64,000 nt of DNA from Zerene cesonia (taxonomy: Eukaryota > Arthropoda > Insecta > Lepidoptera > Pieridae). The translations under genes and the position numbers were made by a program. This document shows, piece after piece, positions 1-13,534 of the stretch. The notes under the pieces are model-generated. The model did not search any database and had not been told where the DNA came from. It saw only the letters and a list, made by a program, of their open reading frames with translations. The stretch's first letter is position 1. Every line of letters starts with the position of its first letter. The DNA is taken from assembly GCF_012273895.1 (NCBI RefSeq), contig NC_052130.1, positions 6,014,001-6,078,000 on the forward strand, given 5' to 3'.

Positions 1-282
1 AGCAATGAATGAGTATAATTATTTGTACGTTAATTACAATAATAAACGGTCACAGCTAGTCAATCGAGAATGGACTCGCAACTATAAAGTTCACATAATG
101 TCTTATGCGAAATCATTTATTCACAATCCGGTTACGATAAAACAATGCGATAACATTATAAAAAAATGGGTTAATTATTAAGATTAAAGCAGAAAGTTGT
201 GTACAGTCATGTGTTGCGATAACGCGCTCGCTGGATTTGTCGAGATAATAACGAAAAGATATATTAATAGAAAAAAAAAAAA
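1..282. other. AT-rich noncoding sequence before the first gap
   Basis: No gene is seen. The segment is AT-rich and ends in a run of A at 271-282 that abuts the N gap, so the contig probably broke in a low-complexity tract. Reading frames that continue into the Ns are meaningless. Confidence 0.7.
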
Positions 283-1282
283 NNNNNNNNNNNNNNNNNN
301 NNNNNNNNNNNNNNNNNNNNNNNNNNNNNNNNNNNNNNNNNNNNNNNNNNNNNNNNNNNNNNNNNNNNNNNNNNNNNNNNNNNNNNNNNNNNNNNNNNNN
401 NNNNNNNNNNNNNNNNNNNNNNNNNNNNNNNNNNNNNNNNNNNNNNNNNNNNNNNNNNNNNNNNNNNNNNNNNNNNNNNNNNNNNNNNNNNNNNNNNNNN
501 NNNNNNNNNNNNNNNNNNNNNNNNNNNNNNNNNNNNNNNNNNNNNNNNNNNNNNNNNNNNNNNNNNNNNNNNNNNNNNNNNNNNNNNNNNNNNNNNNNNN
601 NNNNNNNNNNNNNNNNNNNNNNNNNNNNNNNNNNNNNNNNNNNNNNNNNNNNNNNNNNNNNNNNNNNNNNNNNNNNNNNNNNNNNNNNNNNNNNNNNNNN
701 NNNNNNNNNNNNNNNNNNNNNNNNNNNNNNNNNNNNNNNNNNNNNNNNNNNNNNNNNNNNNNNNNNNNNNNNNNNNNNNNNNNNNNNNNNNNNNNNNNNN
801 NNNNNNNNNNNNNNNNNNNNNNNNNNNNNNNNNNNNNNNNNNNNNNNNNNNNNNNNNNNNNNNNNNNNNNNNNNNNNNNNNNNNNNNNNNNNNNNNNNNN
901 NNNNNNNNNNNNNNNNNNNNNNNNNNNNNNNNNNNNNNNNNNNNNNNNNNNNNNNNNNNNNNNNNNNNNNNNNNNNNNNNNNNNNNNNNNNNNNNNNNNN
1001 NNNNNNNNNNNNNNNNNNNNNNNNNNNNNNNNNNNNNNNNNNNNNNNNNNNNNNNNNNNNNNNNNNNNNNNNNNNNNNNNNNNNNNNNNNNNNNNNNNNN
1101 NNNNNNNNNNNNNNNNNNNNNNNNNNNNNNNNNNNNNNNNNNNNNNNNNNNNNNNNNNNNNNNNNNNNNNNNNNNNNNNNNNNNNNNNNNNNNNNNNNNN
1201 NNNNNNNNNNNNNNNNNNNNNNNNNNNNNNNNNNNNNNNNNNNNNNNNNNNNNNNNNNNNNNNNNNNNNNNNNNNNNNNNNN
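283..1282. other. Assembly gap, 1000 N
   Basis: Exactly 1000 N. The round number suggests a scaffold join of unknown true length, so distances across it should not be trusted. Confidence 0.98.
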
Positions 1283-4225
1283 AAATGACAGATTCGAAAT
1301 TCAAATGTAATATTTTTTTATAATTAAGTGTAACAGTATTTATGGCCAGACTAAGTACGTGGTAAATATTAAATTGTCTTCTCTTCCATTCGAATAGCGC
1401 CTCGTGATCGTGTCTTTCTTATACTTTATAAATTTCTCATAACACAAGTGTTTACCTAAACACTATCTACACTAATTCTTCCTACATTTTCACACAAAGC
1501 GAACAAATAACCACTCAACAGCTCACTCAAACACTAAGCTTGACACTCCCCTGCCCCGCGAGACAGCCGATTCGATCGAAAAACTTTTATTACCCAGTCA
1601 TAAATATACATGCGTGAAGGCAAAATTCATAGAAACACTCGCTCCACACGAGGTTAATGAATGACATATCGCAACGGACAAGAAAAACACACTGCAATTA
1701 ATGAGATACTCTGAATCGGAAAACAACCACACCTACGTAACACGTTGTGTTGTTGTGAGCCGTGTTACTGAATTACTGTAATAATTTTTATTAAATTGCC
1801 TTTGGCTCATTAAAATACACACTGTTTAAAGTTGCGCACATATTATTTGCATTTACAAGGAAAATTGAGTCTTAATCTAAAACGGAACTGAAGCGTGTAA
1901 TGAAAACTGTTCTTTTTTTCTGAGTTGGTTTATTTGACTTCTTTAATAAAGTAATTAAAAGGCAATATAAAAAAGCAGTTTATATAATAAAAGACTAAGG
2001 TATTAAAATATTTCATTGAAATATAAATGATGCAAATAAATAGGTTGAAATCAACTTGAGTTTTTAGCAGACGAACGAGAAATACACGAGAAATTCAATC
2101 CAATCGTGCAAATAGGCAGATAGAGTATCCTTCAAAAGATAACTTTATTAAGTTGGCCAAAACGTATAAGTATAGCCACAAAACGGATCGCCGTCTCCAT
2201 CAAATTTCTTGTATTTTCTTTTTCAATTATCATAAAGAAAAGAAAAAATGTTTTCACCCAAACCGCTGGGAAACTGTTCGCTATTTTCCTATGAATCTAT
2301 TGAATGAACCTAGTTTTGTTTTTCCACGGCTTGTCATACGCCGCAACTCGGGAAATGTCTACCTACTCGAGTTGCAAAGATCACAACATCAACGGAATCT
2401 TTCTTTTACGAACAAACACATTTTAATCTACGTACACATGAAGAGGTTCGCAAAGTATACAAAAAATAATAAAACAGCTCACATTTATGAAACACAAAAA
2501 ATATCGAAACAAATTTAAAAGATTTCACCATCATTATTCCCAAATATATCGCAAAAACCACGGCTCAAACCAGTAAAAATATTCGATGAAACATTTTTTA
2601 TCTTACATTTTATATAAAACCGTAATAAGGCCAATAAGTCCGCTGCCATAACTCTTCACTAACCAATGAACGTGCGCAAACATTAAAAGATGTATAATTA
2701 CAGAACGAACATTTTTTAGTTTACCCCCATTCAGAGGAAAATATTTCCTACGTGAAAAGGTCGAGATAAATGAATTAAATACTTTATTTAACAACGTCTA
2801 AAACGCGCATTCAAGATGTTCATCCCTTTAGAATTTCGCGGAACCGCGGCGGGCGCGACACGAATAGTTTGTGCAAAATAAATAACCACGCATCTCGCTT
2901 GCTCGCTCGCAGTCATTTGCGATATTCACAACTCGTCATTCAAACTGATAAAGAGCGATCCCGCGATCGTCGACTGTAACGTGAGAACAATAAGGGTTAG
3001 TTTGCGGCGTACGATGTTAAAGGATTAAAATTCACACATACGAAGTGTACATTCTATAGTTGTTTTAGTCGCGTGTTTCGTAACGGTACATAACGTGATG
3101 AATGCTCGCCGTGCTTGGCAACAAAGGAGAGATTCGTTGAAGAAATACGCTGAACGAGGCGAGCCGATCCTACCTATTTTAGTACTAAAAGCATCAACGA
3201 ATTGTCATTTTAAACCAAATTGAATTAAGAAGAGATCACAACTTCTGATGAATCAAGCTTACCTACCGACAATTACATATGCCGACATCAAATTTGAACA
3301 TTCATAAAACAAAGGTTTTAAAAAGCAACAAACATCAAATAAGCCTACTTAATTTCTGAATAAAGTGGTTCTGCATTGACTACACAAAGTGACGAGAACT
3401 CAAACTCGCACACAATATCCAATCTCGCAGTGTATATTTCCAATGGGCTCTAAGTGTATCTAGTCCAGTGGAAATATAAGAAGAAATCATTTGTGGCACT
3501 CCATTTTACTTTCCGAGTCCGTGAACACGCCTCGTCGGTTCCTACTGGGCTGCTATTTAGGGTAAAATGAATTTAGCCTGCAAGTTTTTAAGGTGGGGAA
3601 TCGTGTAGCGACAGTAACTCGTGCGGTTGAATAGTGAGAGCCGACGGCGCGGCGTTGCCTCCAGCATTTTCCTGTTAAACGTGTCTCCCACATAAAAATA
3701 CCTATCTCTATAATACATATACAGGACTGACGGCAAATTGTGTTACCATAAAAGAGCCGATGCTTGATTTGATTTCGTTGAAATCAAAGCTTTCCCGATA
3801 GTGTTTTGTAGCTGTACCTACGGTAATGGCTTTGGAAACGTTATTCGAAGTATTTGAATTCGTTGGGAGCGGCAGTAAATATAAAATCTGTTGCAAAATG
3901 ATATGAAAATACAGTAATTTAGATAGAGCAAATTAGAGTAATTTAGATAGAGCAATTGAAAAGGATTTTCTTTCGAGGTAGCAAACTCAAACATTTTACA
4001 TTTCTGACTTTCACTTTGTCCCAAACGAAAATTAGCCAAAGGCAATAAACGGTCAAAACAATCGTCAGATGGAAAACCGCCACCAATTACAATAATGAAA
4101 TCGGCACTGACCTTCAAACAAAAACTCACCTAAATGTTAAATTGATTAATTACCATATTCCATTCCTATATGAGTAATAATATTGACACGACTCCCGCGG
4201 CTTCGACCACTTGATCTCTGGAAGT

Positions 4226-4259
4226 TCCCATGGGAATGAGATGTTTCATTCCCATGGGA
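4226..4259. repeat. Inverted repeat, 14-bp perfect arms, 6-nt loop
   Basis: The left arm (tcccatgggaatga, 4226-4239) and right arm (tcattcccatggga, 4246-4259) are exact reverse complements around a 6-base spacer. Each arm also contains the palindrome CCCATGGG. A second hairpin follows 28 bases later. It may be part of a small nonautonomous DNA element, but no terminal repeats or target duplication were identified. Confidence 0.8.
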
Positions 4260-4287
4260 GAATCCCGCAGAAAAAATAAGGCTAGAA

Positions 4288-4312
4288 AGCTAGAGTGGTG
4301 AACACTCTAGCT
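4288..4312. repeat. Inverted repeat, 10-bp perfect arms
   Basis: The arms agctagagtg and cactctagct are separated by 5 bases. It lies just downstream of the 4226-4259 hairpin, so the two may form one structured unit. The function is unknown. Confidence 0.7.
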
Positions 4313-6080
4313 CTCTAATCTACAAAAATCATAGCAGACAATCGCTCTGTAGCGACATGAAAAACAAACACACTTAATATACATATTTATAACAGTAGTA
4401 ACTAGTACGTATATATGGGTACAGCTATCTACAGCCCAACAGTTGGCAACACGAGGCGCGAGGGCGCGTCACCGTACTCCAAACAATATCATGTAGCTAC
4501 ATATATACCGTTTAATAGACTACACGTGTGCCGTCTATTACATTTGAGTACATTTATCATTCGGTTGAAAAGAAAGGATACGACCATCAACATATACGCT
4601 GCAAGGAACTTTGTATTACAGTAATATGTAGATCGTGCAGTTTATAAAATAAAGATTTCAAGAAGACTCATTATATCCGTTGGCTCATTTTGCGTTTAGA
4701 ACGGAGTCAGTCAAACTAATTATTGTGAATACATCCTTAATGATCTCTATAATAAAACATTAAGATTATGGAGAGAGAAAGAATAATGCTAACATTAATA
4801 AATTCTTTCCTTTAAACTGTGTAACATAGGACTAAATTATATCAATACTACGCACTTCTCTGTATTTCTATAAAATGAACCACAGAGGAAGGGGCGGAAC
4901 GGCACTCAAATAAATAAAATATGCAGCTATATAAATCTTTTTAACAGCCATACATACACGCCTGCGCCACGTCGCACATGTAATTACCATGTCAACACGT
5001 GTCGTTTCGTTGCATAAGCGTGTATAAATAAACGATATGACGTTTGATAATAATAATAAATATAGATGGCAATGTAATTTGGCTGTTATAGTTATACGAC
5101 GAATACAATTTAACATCTTAATTGATTGCTACGCATGAAGTTTGAGTGACACGTATTTTTTATGTTTGTTTATAATTATAATCCCTATATATAAAAAACA
5201 AAAAGTATTTTGAATGCTCAAAGACACAAACTTGTCTACTTTTATCTTTACAGGCATTCTAACATCTATTAACGCGAGAAAATTTGCTGCCAAATACACA
5301 AAAAGAATTGTCACACAGCGTCAACATAATTAATGGTGCTCACTGAGAAACGTCCAAACCTAACTCACATTTCACTATATTTACTACGTTTCGCGCAATA
5401 CTAACATGCAACTACGTATATAATATATTATTATATACATAAATATATCGGTTGCTAGTGCGTCTTCGGAGTTAGTAGCCCGAGATGATTTGTTGCGCGG
5501 TTCGTTCATATTATAACGATAGAGACACTACGCTTATACATCATTTAAACGATGACATGTGTTAGAGGCGCCTTATTAGAGAAACAGTAAATTGGCAACA
5601 ATTATATAATTTATAATGGAGGGGTCCTAGCTAATCCTCATTGATACAGCCTAAGTTATGTTCACACAGTCGTCATACAATTATGGCTCATTGCTAAAAT
5701 AACGAATGCAATATTTGAAAGTGTTACGCTGTGTGCGTACGGTGCGTAATCGACTGCAATTATAGTCGTATTAAATTTTACATAAGAAGTAAAAGCATTG
5801 TGGAGAATATTTCAAGACGCTCCTTCCCGTTAGCAATAGGTACTAATTTAAATACCGTAAAATATCTCGAAAACATTTTTAGGATAAACACTCGAACAAT
5901 TTCACTTTTAACAAACAACAGATTCAATGCGAACTAAAGTAAAACAATAATCAAACAACAATCCAGAGAGACAGTCAAAAACAAATAGTGAATTTTTACA
6001 AAACAATTTTCACATATCAAGCAACGGCGCTCGCAGTTTTCGAGCCAAACAAAATACGTGTGTATAAATTATACAAAACA

Positions 6081-6128
6081 GGTAGGTAGGTAGGTAGGTA
6101 GGTAGGTAGGTATGTAGGTAGGTAGGTA
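6081..6128. repeat. (GGTA)n microsatellite
   Basis: About 12 units of GGTA/TAGG with single substitutions (one tatg, one tacg after the array). The complementary type, short (CTAC)n, reappears near 29660. Its effect on the minus strand is to give spurious Thr-Tyr-Leu-Pro repeat reading frames. Confidence 0.95.
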
Positions 6129-7082
6129 CGTAGTCGAAACGGCAACACACGTTGAGATGTATGCCGGATTCCTGAGCCAAAATAACAAAACCGCTTGCAG
6201 ACGATCTAAAATTAGTCGACGGGAATATTTTTGTCGTTGCCCGTGTTGTGAAAATATTTTTACATACGTCGCGCAAAATAAATCCGCGAATAATTCGCAT
6301 GTAATAAATAACTGTAAGATAATGTTTACTAGCAATTATGCTTCTTCTGAAATAGGTTATTTACCTGTATCTCAGCAAATAGGGAATTTACTCTCTTTAA
6401 AAAATTATTTGCTTTCGACTATCTATACAATTAATTATTTACTATGTATGAAAAATACCATCATTGTATAAATTTAATTGCAAATACATTTTATTTTCAT
6501 TAAAGAAAGATTACCCTTCTCATTATTCAAAAGGCGGTCGCAAAGTTGAACGATAAAATACCAGTATCGCCTAAGATCTCAACCTTGAATTAATTTACGT
6601 TGTGATGAAACTGTATTTCTCTAAATTTAGTAATTCGCCGACAAATTACGTTTGATCTTAGCGCAATACGATTAATAGCGATATCTTAGTTCGCTCGCTC
6701 ATGTAGTCGGTACGCCTAATGAGCTACATATATCTTACGGGATTGCGTCTTTATAATATGTAGAATAATTGAACAATTATAAATATGTTATACTTTAATG
6801 TAATTCAAAAGTAGTTTTCAATACATAGGTGCCACCGCATATAACTGGCACCGCACAAACCGGTTTAAACGGCTATAACATTTACTACTACTTCTAGGGA
6901 CATCTTTTCTAATTTAACGATTGTTATCCCAATTTAATAAATAATCTATGCATGCTTAAAAATCTATCAATGAAACAATCCACATTCGTCACCTAGGTAG
7001 GTACTTAATATCGAGGCGAACATGCTTGATACAAGGTATCTATCTAATCAATGTAGGAAAAAAAAACACGCCACATACTTAC

Positions 7083-7117
7083 AATTACGGTCCGCGGGCG
7101 GTCGCGCCGTTCACAAT
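7083..7117 (-). other. Candidate short exon (minus strand)
   Basis: On the minus strand a 35-base GC-rich segment is bounded by a strong acceptor (pyrimidine-rich ...gtttgtgttcgttgcag) and a near-consensus donor (gtaagtatg). The surrounding sequence is AT-rich, so the segment stands out in composition. Its 35 bases are too few to assign a frame. It could be a 5' untranslated or small coding exon of a minus-strand gene starting near 10.3 kb. No protein similarity is recognised, and RNA evidence is missing. Confidence 0.3.
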
Positions 7118-10100
7118 CTGCAACGAACACAAACGAATATGCGTTAATTATGAAGTGTCGTAAGCGGGCGCGGGTTTACTCCATCGAAGTTTCTAGAACT
7201 AGCGAGTTGTTAGCCGGCGAATTTCGCTCCACCCGACTCAGTTATGTGCGCGACTTAATATCAACTTGTGCTGCACGTAATGAGGGAACGCTATTTGCCG
7301 TCTGTCATTCGTGATCGAAATATCAGAAACTTGCTATTTGTTGTGTAGGGGAAAGTTTAACGTGTTATCGAGATATCTTAGATGATAGTTTACATACTTC
7401 GTACGGTAAATTCATGTGGAGTATCTAATATACGAGTAATTTATTTATTTTATTCATATATTCTTAATCATAACAGTACACGCGCGTGTTTCAGTTTAAG
7501 TTACACTAAATACTGCAACGATATTATAAATACATATTCACATTTGTAACACGATATTCTTTCAATTTTCCATTCCAACAAATAAGAAATAGAAAAGCCG
7601 TCCGTCAATCGGTAACTTTCATTGGGATCGTTAGACACGGCTCGAATATCTTTCACACCGGCTAATAACGCTTCGATCACGCACAAAAGAGACGAAAATC
7701 GACGGCCGTGATAAACCAGTTATTCTTTATGCGTATAGTGTAAATATCACCTTTATTGTTATCGGCGTAAGGTGTACATTTGTGATGCGCATAGACGACA
7801 GTATCAGTAATGCCAGATCAAAGGGAATTATTAAACGATTCCACCTCGTGGCTACATGCGTCTCTGTAAATACGTGTTCGGCTATCAACATGAAAGCGTA
7901 CATGTTTTAACTGAATCACGCAAAAGAGAGACAGGTGATTAAATTATTTTCTCGTATGTTACTACCATATGATTCATTTGTAGCATCTATAGCACCTAGA
8001 GCGCTATTTATTCGAACGAAACACAAACGTGAGAGGAGAGCACCGCAAAGATATCGGGCAGTGAGACAGTATAACACAAACGGATATCGATATCGCTACA
8101 CACGCATATACCCAAGCACCGGCCGTCGGCAGAAGAGGAATGGAACAATGCGCATAAAAAATCAATAAAGGCCGATCCGGCCTTCGGCGAGGTCGAATGA
8201 CCCGTATCGCTTCGTTGCTTAGGGCTGACGGCGTGTAGAAAAACAAATGTTTTGTATTGGATCTAATTATAATAAATTACAACAAGCCAAGATTGCGATT
8301 CTATGAATACGTTATGCACATAATATTTATACGAACACACACATATACATTGATACGTTTTCTGATGGCAATCGTGTATTGTGAAGCGATAATAAATAAT
8401 TCTAGGTCTAGACGTAATTATATTCAACTTTATCTTAAATACAACACGAGGTTTTAAAAGTGCTTGTATTTTTAATCACAGTTTGAAAATATTTCAAGAG
8501 TCTTTAGTAATTTCACAATTTCAATAACATAGGGATACACACGTTTCCTATTAGCCATAAAAATACAAAAACTAAGACAATTAATGAATACATACATTAA
8601 TTAAGAAAAGAATATGACACTTAAATTTTAAACAGTTGACAACCCTCTAATCACGCCACAATGGAAAGATGGCCGACGCTACACTTAATTTCTTTCTAAT
8701 GGACCCGTTTTCGCCTTGAACGCTAAGCATATCTTTAAATAGAACTTACGCAACGTGACTCTTAATTTTACGAAAGTTGGGGGACTAGGGGATCAATTAA
8801 TTAAAACATGTTTTATATAATAGTGCGTTAAAATAAAAAGATCTTTCGCTCCTCACCATCTTTTATGAACCTTTTCGATTTTTGCCTATCAAATATACAC
8901 AAATTAATGTTTGACGACTCATCAAACACACCGCTCGCCTTTCAAAACATGTTATTATTTAAACGATCGTCCTAGATAAAAAAATAAACAAACGATAAAC
9001 ATGTACAAATACATATGTCAATTAGACATACATACACACACACGCACACACACAAACGTAAGGCAGATGGAGCACGACCAAGCCGCCACGAGGCGTTCGC
9101 ATCGTCACGCTAAAGGGTCGCTTATCAACGCACACAAACAGCGACACAATCACACGCCGATAACGTGGTTACAAAGGAGAGAAAAAAAATCATAACCTTG
9201 GCTACATTTCAAAGAGTTCGCGGCGCCGCAGCGTGCCAAGTGCAATATTTTTAGATGGCCCGTGACAGAGCGAAAATTTCTCTACTTATACGCGTGAGAG
9301 ATATATATTATGCAGTTCAATGGGTTCATTCAGAGTACGGCTGATGCGTTTTTCACTATTTACTAATAAACAATAGACGCCCAGGTGGGTCGTGGAAGGG
9401 AACTTTCAAGTTAAATGTTTATCATATTATCGTTAGAAAGATTATTGAACTTATATGCAAATAGCCAGTTGAATATCGTTTTTTTCATACTCTTGTGTTT
9501 GAGCGAGTTGATGAATTTGCTGCAACCAAGCCATCAGTCAGTTACAGTTATAATGCGAAGAATGACAAGCTCTCTGCATATTCTCTAAATGTACAATCAA
9601 CTTTCAAACGGCAAACAGGCATCCGCCGCACATTACCCCCAACCCATTGCATAACCCATAAACAGAGAGAAACACAAAGATGAAAAACACCGTAAGTCCT
9701 CGTAAGCATGTCGGCAATCTCGCGAATTCGCCGAAAACAACCCTCGAGAGGTCGCGTGCCGTGAACGAAAACCCTCAACGCTCACCGGCTCTTACACAGA
9801 AATCCTTGTACGGTATAAATTATACTCGAAAAATTCGTCGACTTCATTCTCAAAGGCGAAAGGAGAGTAAGCGCTTTTATGTTATCAACATTTTTAATCG
9901 CATGCCGTGGCGGATACGAGATTATTCGTGACCTTACCCGCTTTATGTTAACACCTACTTACTTGTAAGACAGTTGTTTTAGTTTTGAAATATTACTGCA
10001 AGCCAACCCAGAAAACGTCGTACTACTGGGCCGACACCCTATTATCAGATATATCAAAATAGTTAACATATATTTAATACGCAAAAAAAAAATCATAAAC

Positions 10101-10178
10101 ATTTGTCAATCCCCTTCAGACGTTCTTAAACAAGAGTATTTTAGACAAATAAGTCAAAATGATTGCAACGTTACTTAC
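7118..10178. other. Noncoding stretch, no gene recognised
   Basis: Mostly AT-rich. It contains a GC-richer patch around 8100-8240 and a CA-rich microsatellite at 9030-9056. The open frames (up to about 80 codons) look like chance frames. Nothing else is seen. Confidence 0.5.
9030..9056. repeat. Interrupted (CA)n microsatellite
   Basis: CA dinucleotides with single interruptions (catacacacacacgcacac...). It is simple sequence with no coding meaning. Confidence 0.9.
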
Positions 10179-10290
10179 ACTTGAATATTCACTCAACCGC
10201 ACGCACCTAATCTCAACACTAGCTCGACGCGAACCGCACATTCACCGATTTCCTGTATTTTCAAACTGTCAATACCGGCGCTTTCTACAT
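10179..10290 (-). promoter_or_regulatory. Candidate promoter and noncoding first exon (minus strand)
   Basis: On the minus strand a GC-richer stretch containing 'gccatctatggcgatg' ends in a good splice donor (agt|gtaagtaacg, GT at 10177-10178). The composition and the donor resemble an insect 5' untranslated first exon. The next candidate minus-strand exon is 7083-7117. The upstream boundary is a guess. It could instead be an enhancer-like patch with a chance donor. Confidence 0.25.
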
Positions 10291-10329
10291 CGCCATAGAT
10301 GGCCGTGTCCATAGGCGCGATTGTACACA

Positions 10330-13300
10330 ATGCGGGTCCCCTACGCTGGCCAGTTAACTATAAACCGTGACATTTCGGTTCTTATTGACGCGTTCGACGG
10401 ACTCGCCATGTGACAAACGGACAAGCCATACGAATACAATAACAGCAGCTGTCGCCTGTCTTTGTGCAGCGCCCGCTGTTTGCGGCTACCTTTTCAATAT
10501 TCAAATAAACGCTTTTTACGAGTTTTCCGTAGGCGCAAATACTAAAATGTCACCCATTTATGTAATCACTAACACATCGCCAATGACAACTACACAGTAC
10601 GTAATACTACACTACAATTTTAAGGGTAAATAAACCCTGAACAATAATATTTAAAATAATTGCAATGTTAAAAGATAGTATATATACTATATATCATCCA
10701 TAAACACACAACGTAAAACATAACATCGTCACCCGCCAATGTCTTTTATACAACCCATCACTTATAACAAGGATACTAAATTCTTTTATCCTATTTCATA
10801 CACTTCTAAAACGATAGATTTCTACGCTTAATTCCGATCACTCTGCACTAACGTACAAACACGCGCGCTCCCAATACGGCCCGTACAAAACCAAGAAAAC
10901 AATACAATCACAAAACGGCTGTGTGCAGTCGTACAGGTTAGAGCTAGATACATGCAAAATATAGGTATTGCGATCGTGATAAGTGTCACGAGCAAATAAA
11001 TCCAATGGGGCGAGCGGTATCGCTCCATCTAATTGGTTAAAGACTTTCCCACGAAAATGTCTAGAACCAGTTGGCAGTTAAATGCCAACAACCGTTCGGC
11101 ATTATCTGTTGCCGTGTTGCTTGCTCTTGTTTACACAACGCTCCGTGCATTCGAGTTTCGCAAACGTTTCAATTTATTCATTTGGGATTTCAATACCGTC
11201 TCATTGTTATGTTATGCGCTATGTGTTAATTATTTTCTTTTCAATAGGTTAGTTTTACTCATTCCCGTACTTTTCGTGCAACGATGTTAATCATACGTCG
11301 AAATTCATTGTTCTTTCAAGATAGATTTAACTACAGAACCACCGTCGCAGGTCCAATGGCTGGATCATATTATAAGAATCTTCACCTGTACACTGTATCT
11401 TTTCAATCCTATTCCAACAAATAAATCCAGCGAGAATAAATACCACAGAGACCTTAGGCTTAACAATTTATACAGCGCCAAGCGTCCTGCCAAAGAAATT
11501 ACATTAAAAAGCGCATTAATTACAAGAATGCGCATACAATATGTCCTGTGTGTGTACTTGAGTGCGTTGAGTTCACTTCCACGTAGGGGCTTTCTGCTAG
11601 GGTTGCCAACTTTACATTTTCATTCCCATTATTTTTCAATAAGTCAACACTTCCTTTGATATAATAAGTAAATATAATAATATTCTCCTACGCGGCGTAA
11701 TTCATTCATTGCTTTTCACACAAAAAACACTTGCAGGTGTATCTTTACAACCGGAATGTATGTATAATTTTATTTATTCAAATCATCGTACAGAGATTCT
11801 TAGTGTAAACTTATAATAACCAGCTATTTACATACGTAATTACTTCATCTTTATAACATTAATATTAATTAATGGCGAGTACACTAAGAATACATAATGA
11901 TAGATTTTGTTATATGCTAAATAAATTACAACAGTACATTATATAATTTTAACAAAGTACGTAACAGAATTATCAAAATCGTAAATGCCCAACAAAGTCT
12001 TCTTCATTAAGACATCATTATATTACGAACAGTCGCGCTATTACCGGTGTTTTGTTACGTTAAATGTTGCCTCAATAAATCAGAATTCATACACAAGTTT
12101 TGCATTACATACGTTATTTATTGCGAATAGTTGAATTATTCGCAATAAATAACGGTGAATTAAATTTGACATTTCTACACCATCACTTAAATACGGATTC
12201 CCATCCCCGTACCGCTTTTTAATACAAATCCTAAACGTTAAAGACAACCCGTCCATTCTAACTCTCACGAAGCATACTTAGCCCAGACATTAGGTCATAC
12301 ACTCGACGCGCAGCATACGCACACACACGCACAAAAATACACAAGCACATATAACGAGAACCGGTCGAACAGCACACACAGGCACACGTTTAGAACGAGC
12401 AGCGAGATCAAAGAAAGTAATAGTGGCGTAGGTCTAGTATACCTACAGCTTTAGTGAGAAACTCTTCGCCGGACTGTTACAATTTACATTTTACGTAAAT
12501 TGTTAAATAGCTACATAAAAGTTGCATTTCTTTTTTCGCTTCTAATTTGAATACGATAAACAATGAGACATGTCCTCGTTTCGAAATAAGGACAATTCAA
12601 AGTGAAAACTATTTACATATAACTTAAGTATATTATCGCTTTAGCTATTTCCATCCTTTTTTGTTATATTGCTACCAAATTTTCAGAGAAATACAATAAG
12701 TCCTCACTAATGATAAAAGCAATATTATCAGAAATATCATTCCATTGATTAATATTATTCTACATAATATGATAATTGTAAGAGTAATCTCAACTTTACA
12801 AGATACTCAATTAATCGTAAAAATCCCTGCTAAAAAATACATTCACTGATAAAAAAATTAAACTGGTAGACAAAATCACTTTCGTCCGGTTACCATATCT
12901 GCCCGCGACACACACACATCCACATAGGATATATTTACACAACACACACACACACGTATGTGCTACACGGCATGACTCGACTAGAAAGTTTTGCACTTAG
13001 CGCAGTGAACGGTGTTCTTTATTGAATTTTATCTTCAAACGCATCTCGCTGTTTCGTATGCGAAATTACAACTTGTGCGCATTATGATGACAATCTTTTG
13101 CGTGCGTTTCGAATTAATTATTATTTGCTGTGTTGAAATCAGATTTAAACTTTATTATATTAAAATTGTTTGTCTTATTATGCATGTATAGAGATTACAA
13201 GCGTAAGCTGTAATAAGCTATATATATATATATACATATTACTTAGGTTTTTAGCATGTTGTGTTAAAGTATCTATCCGTACCGGCCAGCTAAGCGATTC

Positions 13301-13534
13301 CCCATGTTCCACGTACATATAAAAGCACCAGCCGTCGCCGTCGCCTCTGCCCACTCCACACCACTCACGAACGCGCCGCGTCAGTTAACTTATAATCCAC
13401 ACATCACAGCGCCCTTGACGGACGGTGACGTGGCGTTTTTCGCGTAATGGACACGCGCCTTTGTGGCTATATGTACCTACATTTATACATTTTATTTGAT
13501 AGCTGGTGAACGATAATGGCTAATGTGAAAATAC
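10330..13534. other. Noncoding stretch, no gene recognised
   Basis: AT-rich sequence with short open frames only. It includes the hairpin at 12112-12154 and CA-rich patches near 12310 and 12940. Nothing protein-like was found. Confidence 0.5.
12112..12154. repeat. Inverted repeat, 18-bp perfect arms, 7-nt loop
   Basis: The left arm cgttatttattgcgaata (12112-12129) and right arm tattcgcaataaataacg (12137-12154) are exact reverse complements. This is a strong short hairpin. The AT-rich stem and very short loop argue against a canonical microRNA precursor. A mobile-element remnant is possible. Confidence 0.85.

Larger units (their letters stand above)
1283..6080. other. Noncoding stretch with short hairpins and one GC-richer patch
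   Basis: No recognisable gene. Small open frames here are AT-rich and show no protein-like composition. A GC-richer patch at about 2835-3010 contains repeated 'ctcgcttgctcgctcgcag' type sequence and a short open stretch, which could be a promoter or enhancer. Two hairpins at 4226-4312 are listed separately. The rest is unstructured AT-rich sequence. Confidence 0.5.

Noticed and set aside
197..1304. Long open frames on both strands across 283-1282
   Set aside because: They consist almost entirely of N and have no sequence support.
2914..2982. Plus-strand segment between ctcgctcgcag and gtgagaac with an open frame
   Set aside because: Acceptor and donor are plausible, but no flanking exons or protein similarity. 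More likely a GC-richer noncoding patch.
3263..3288. Minus-strand ATG followed by eight codons and a donor (gtaagc)
   Set aside because: No acceptor or promoter in a sensible place, and no continuing exon found.
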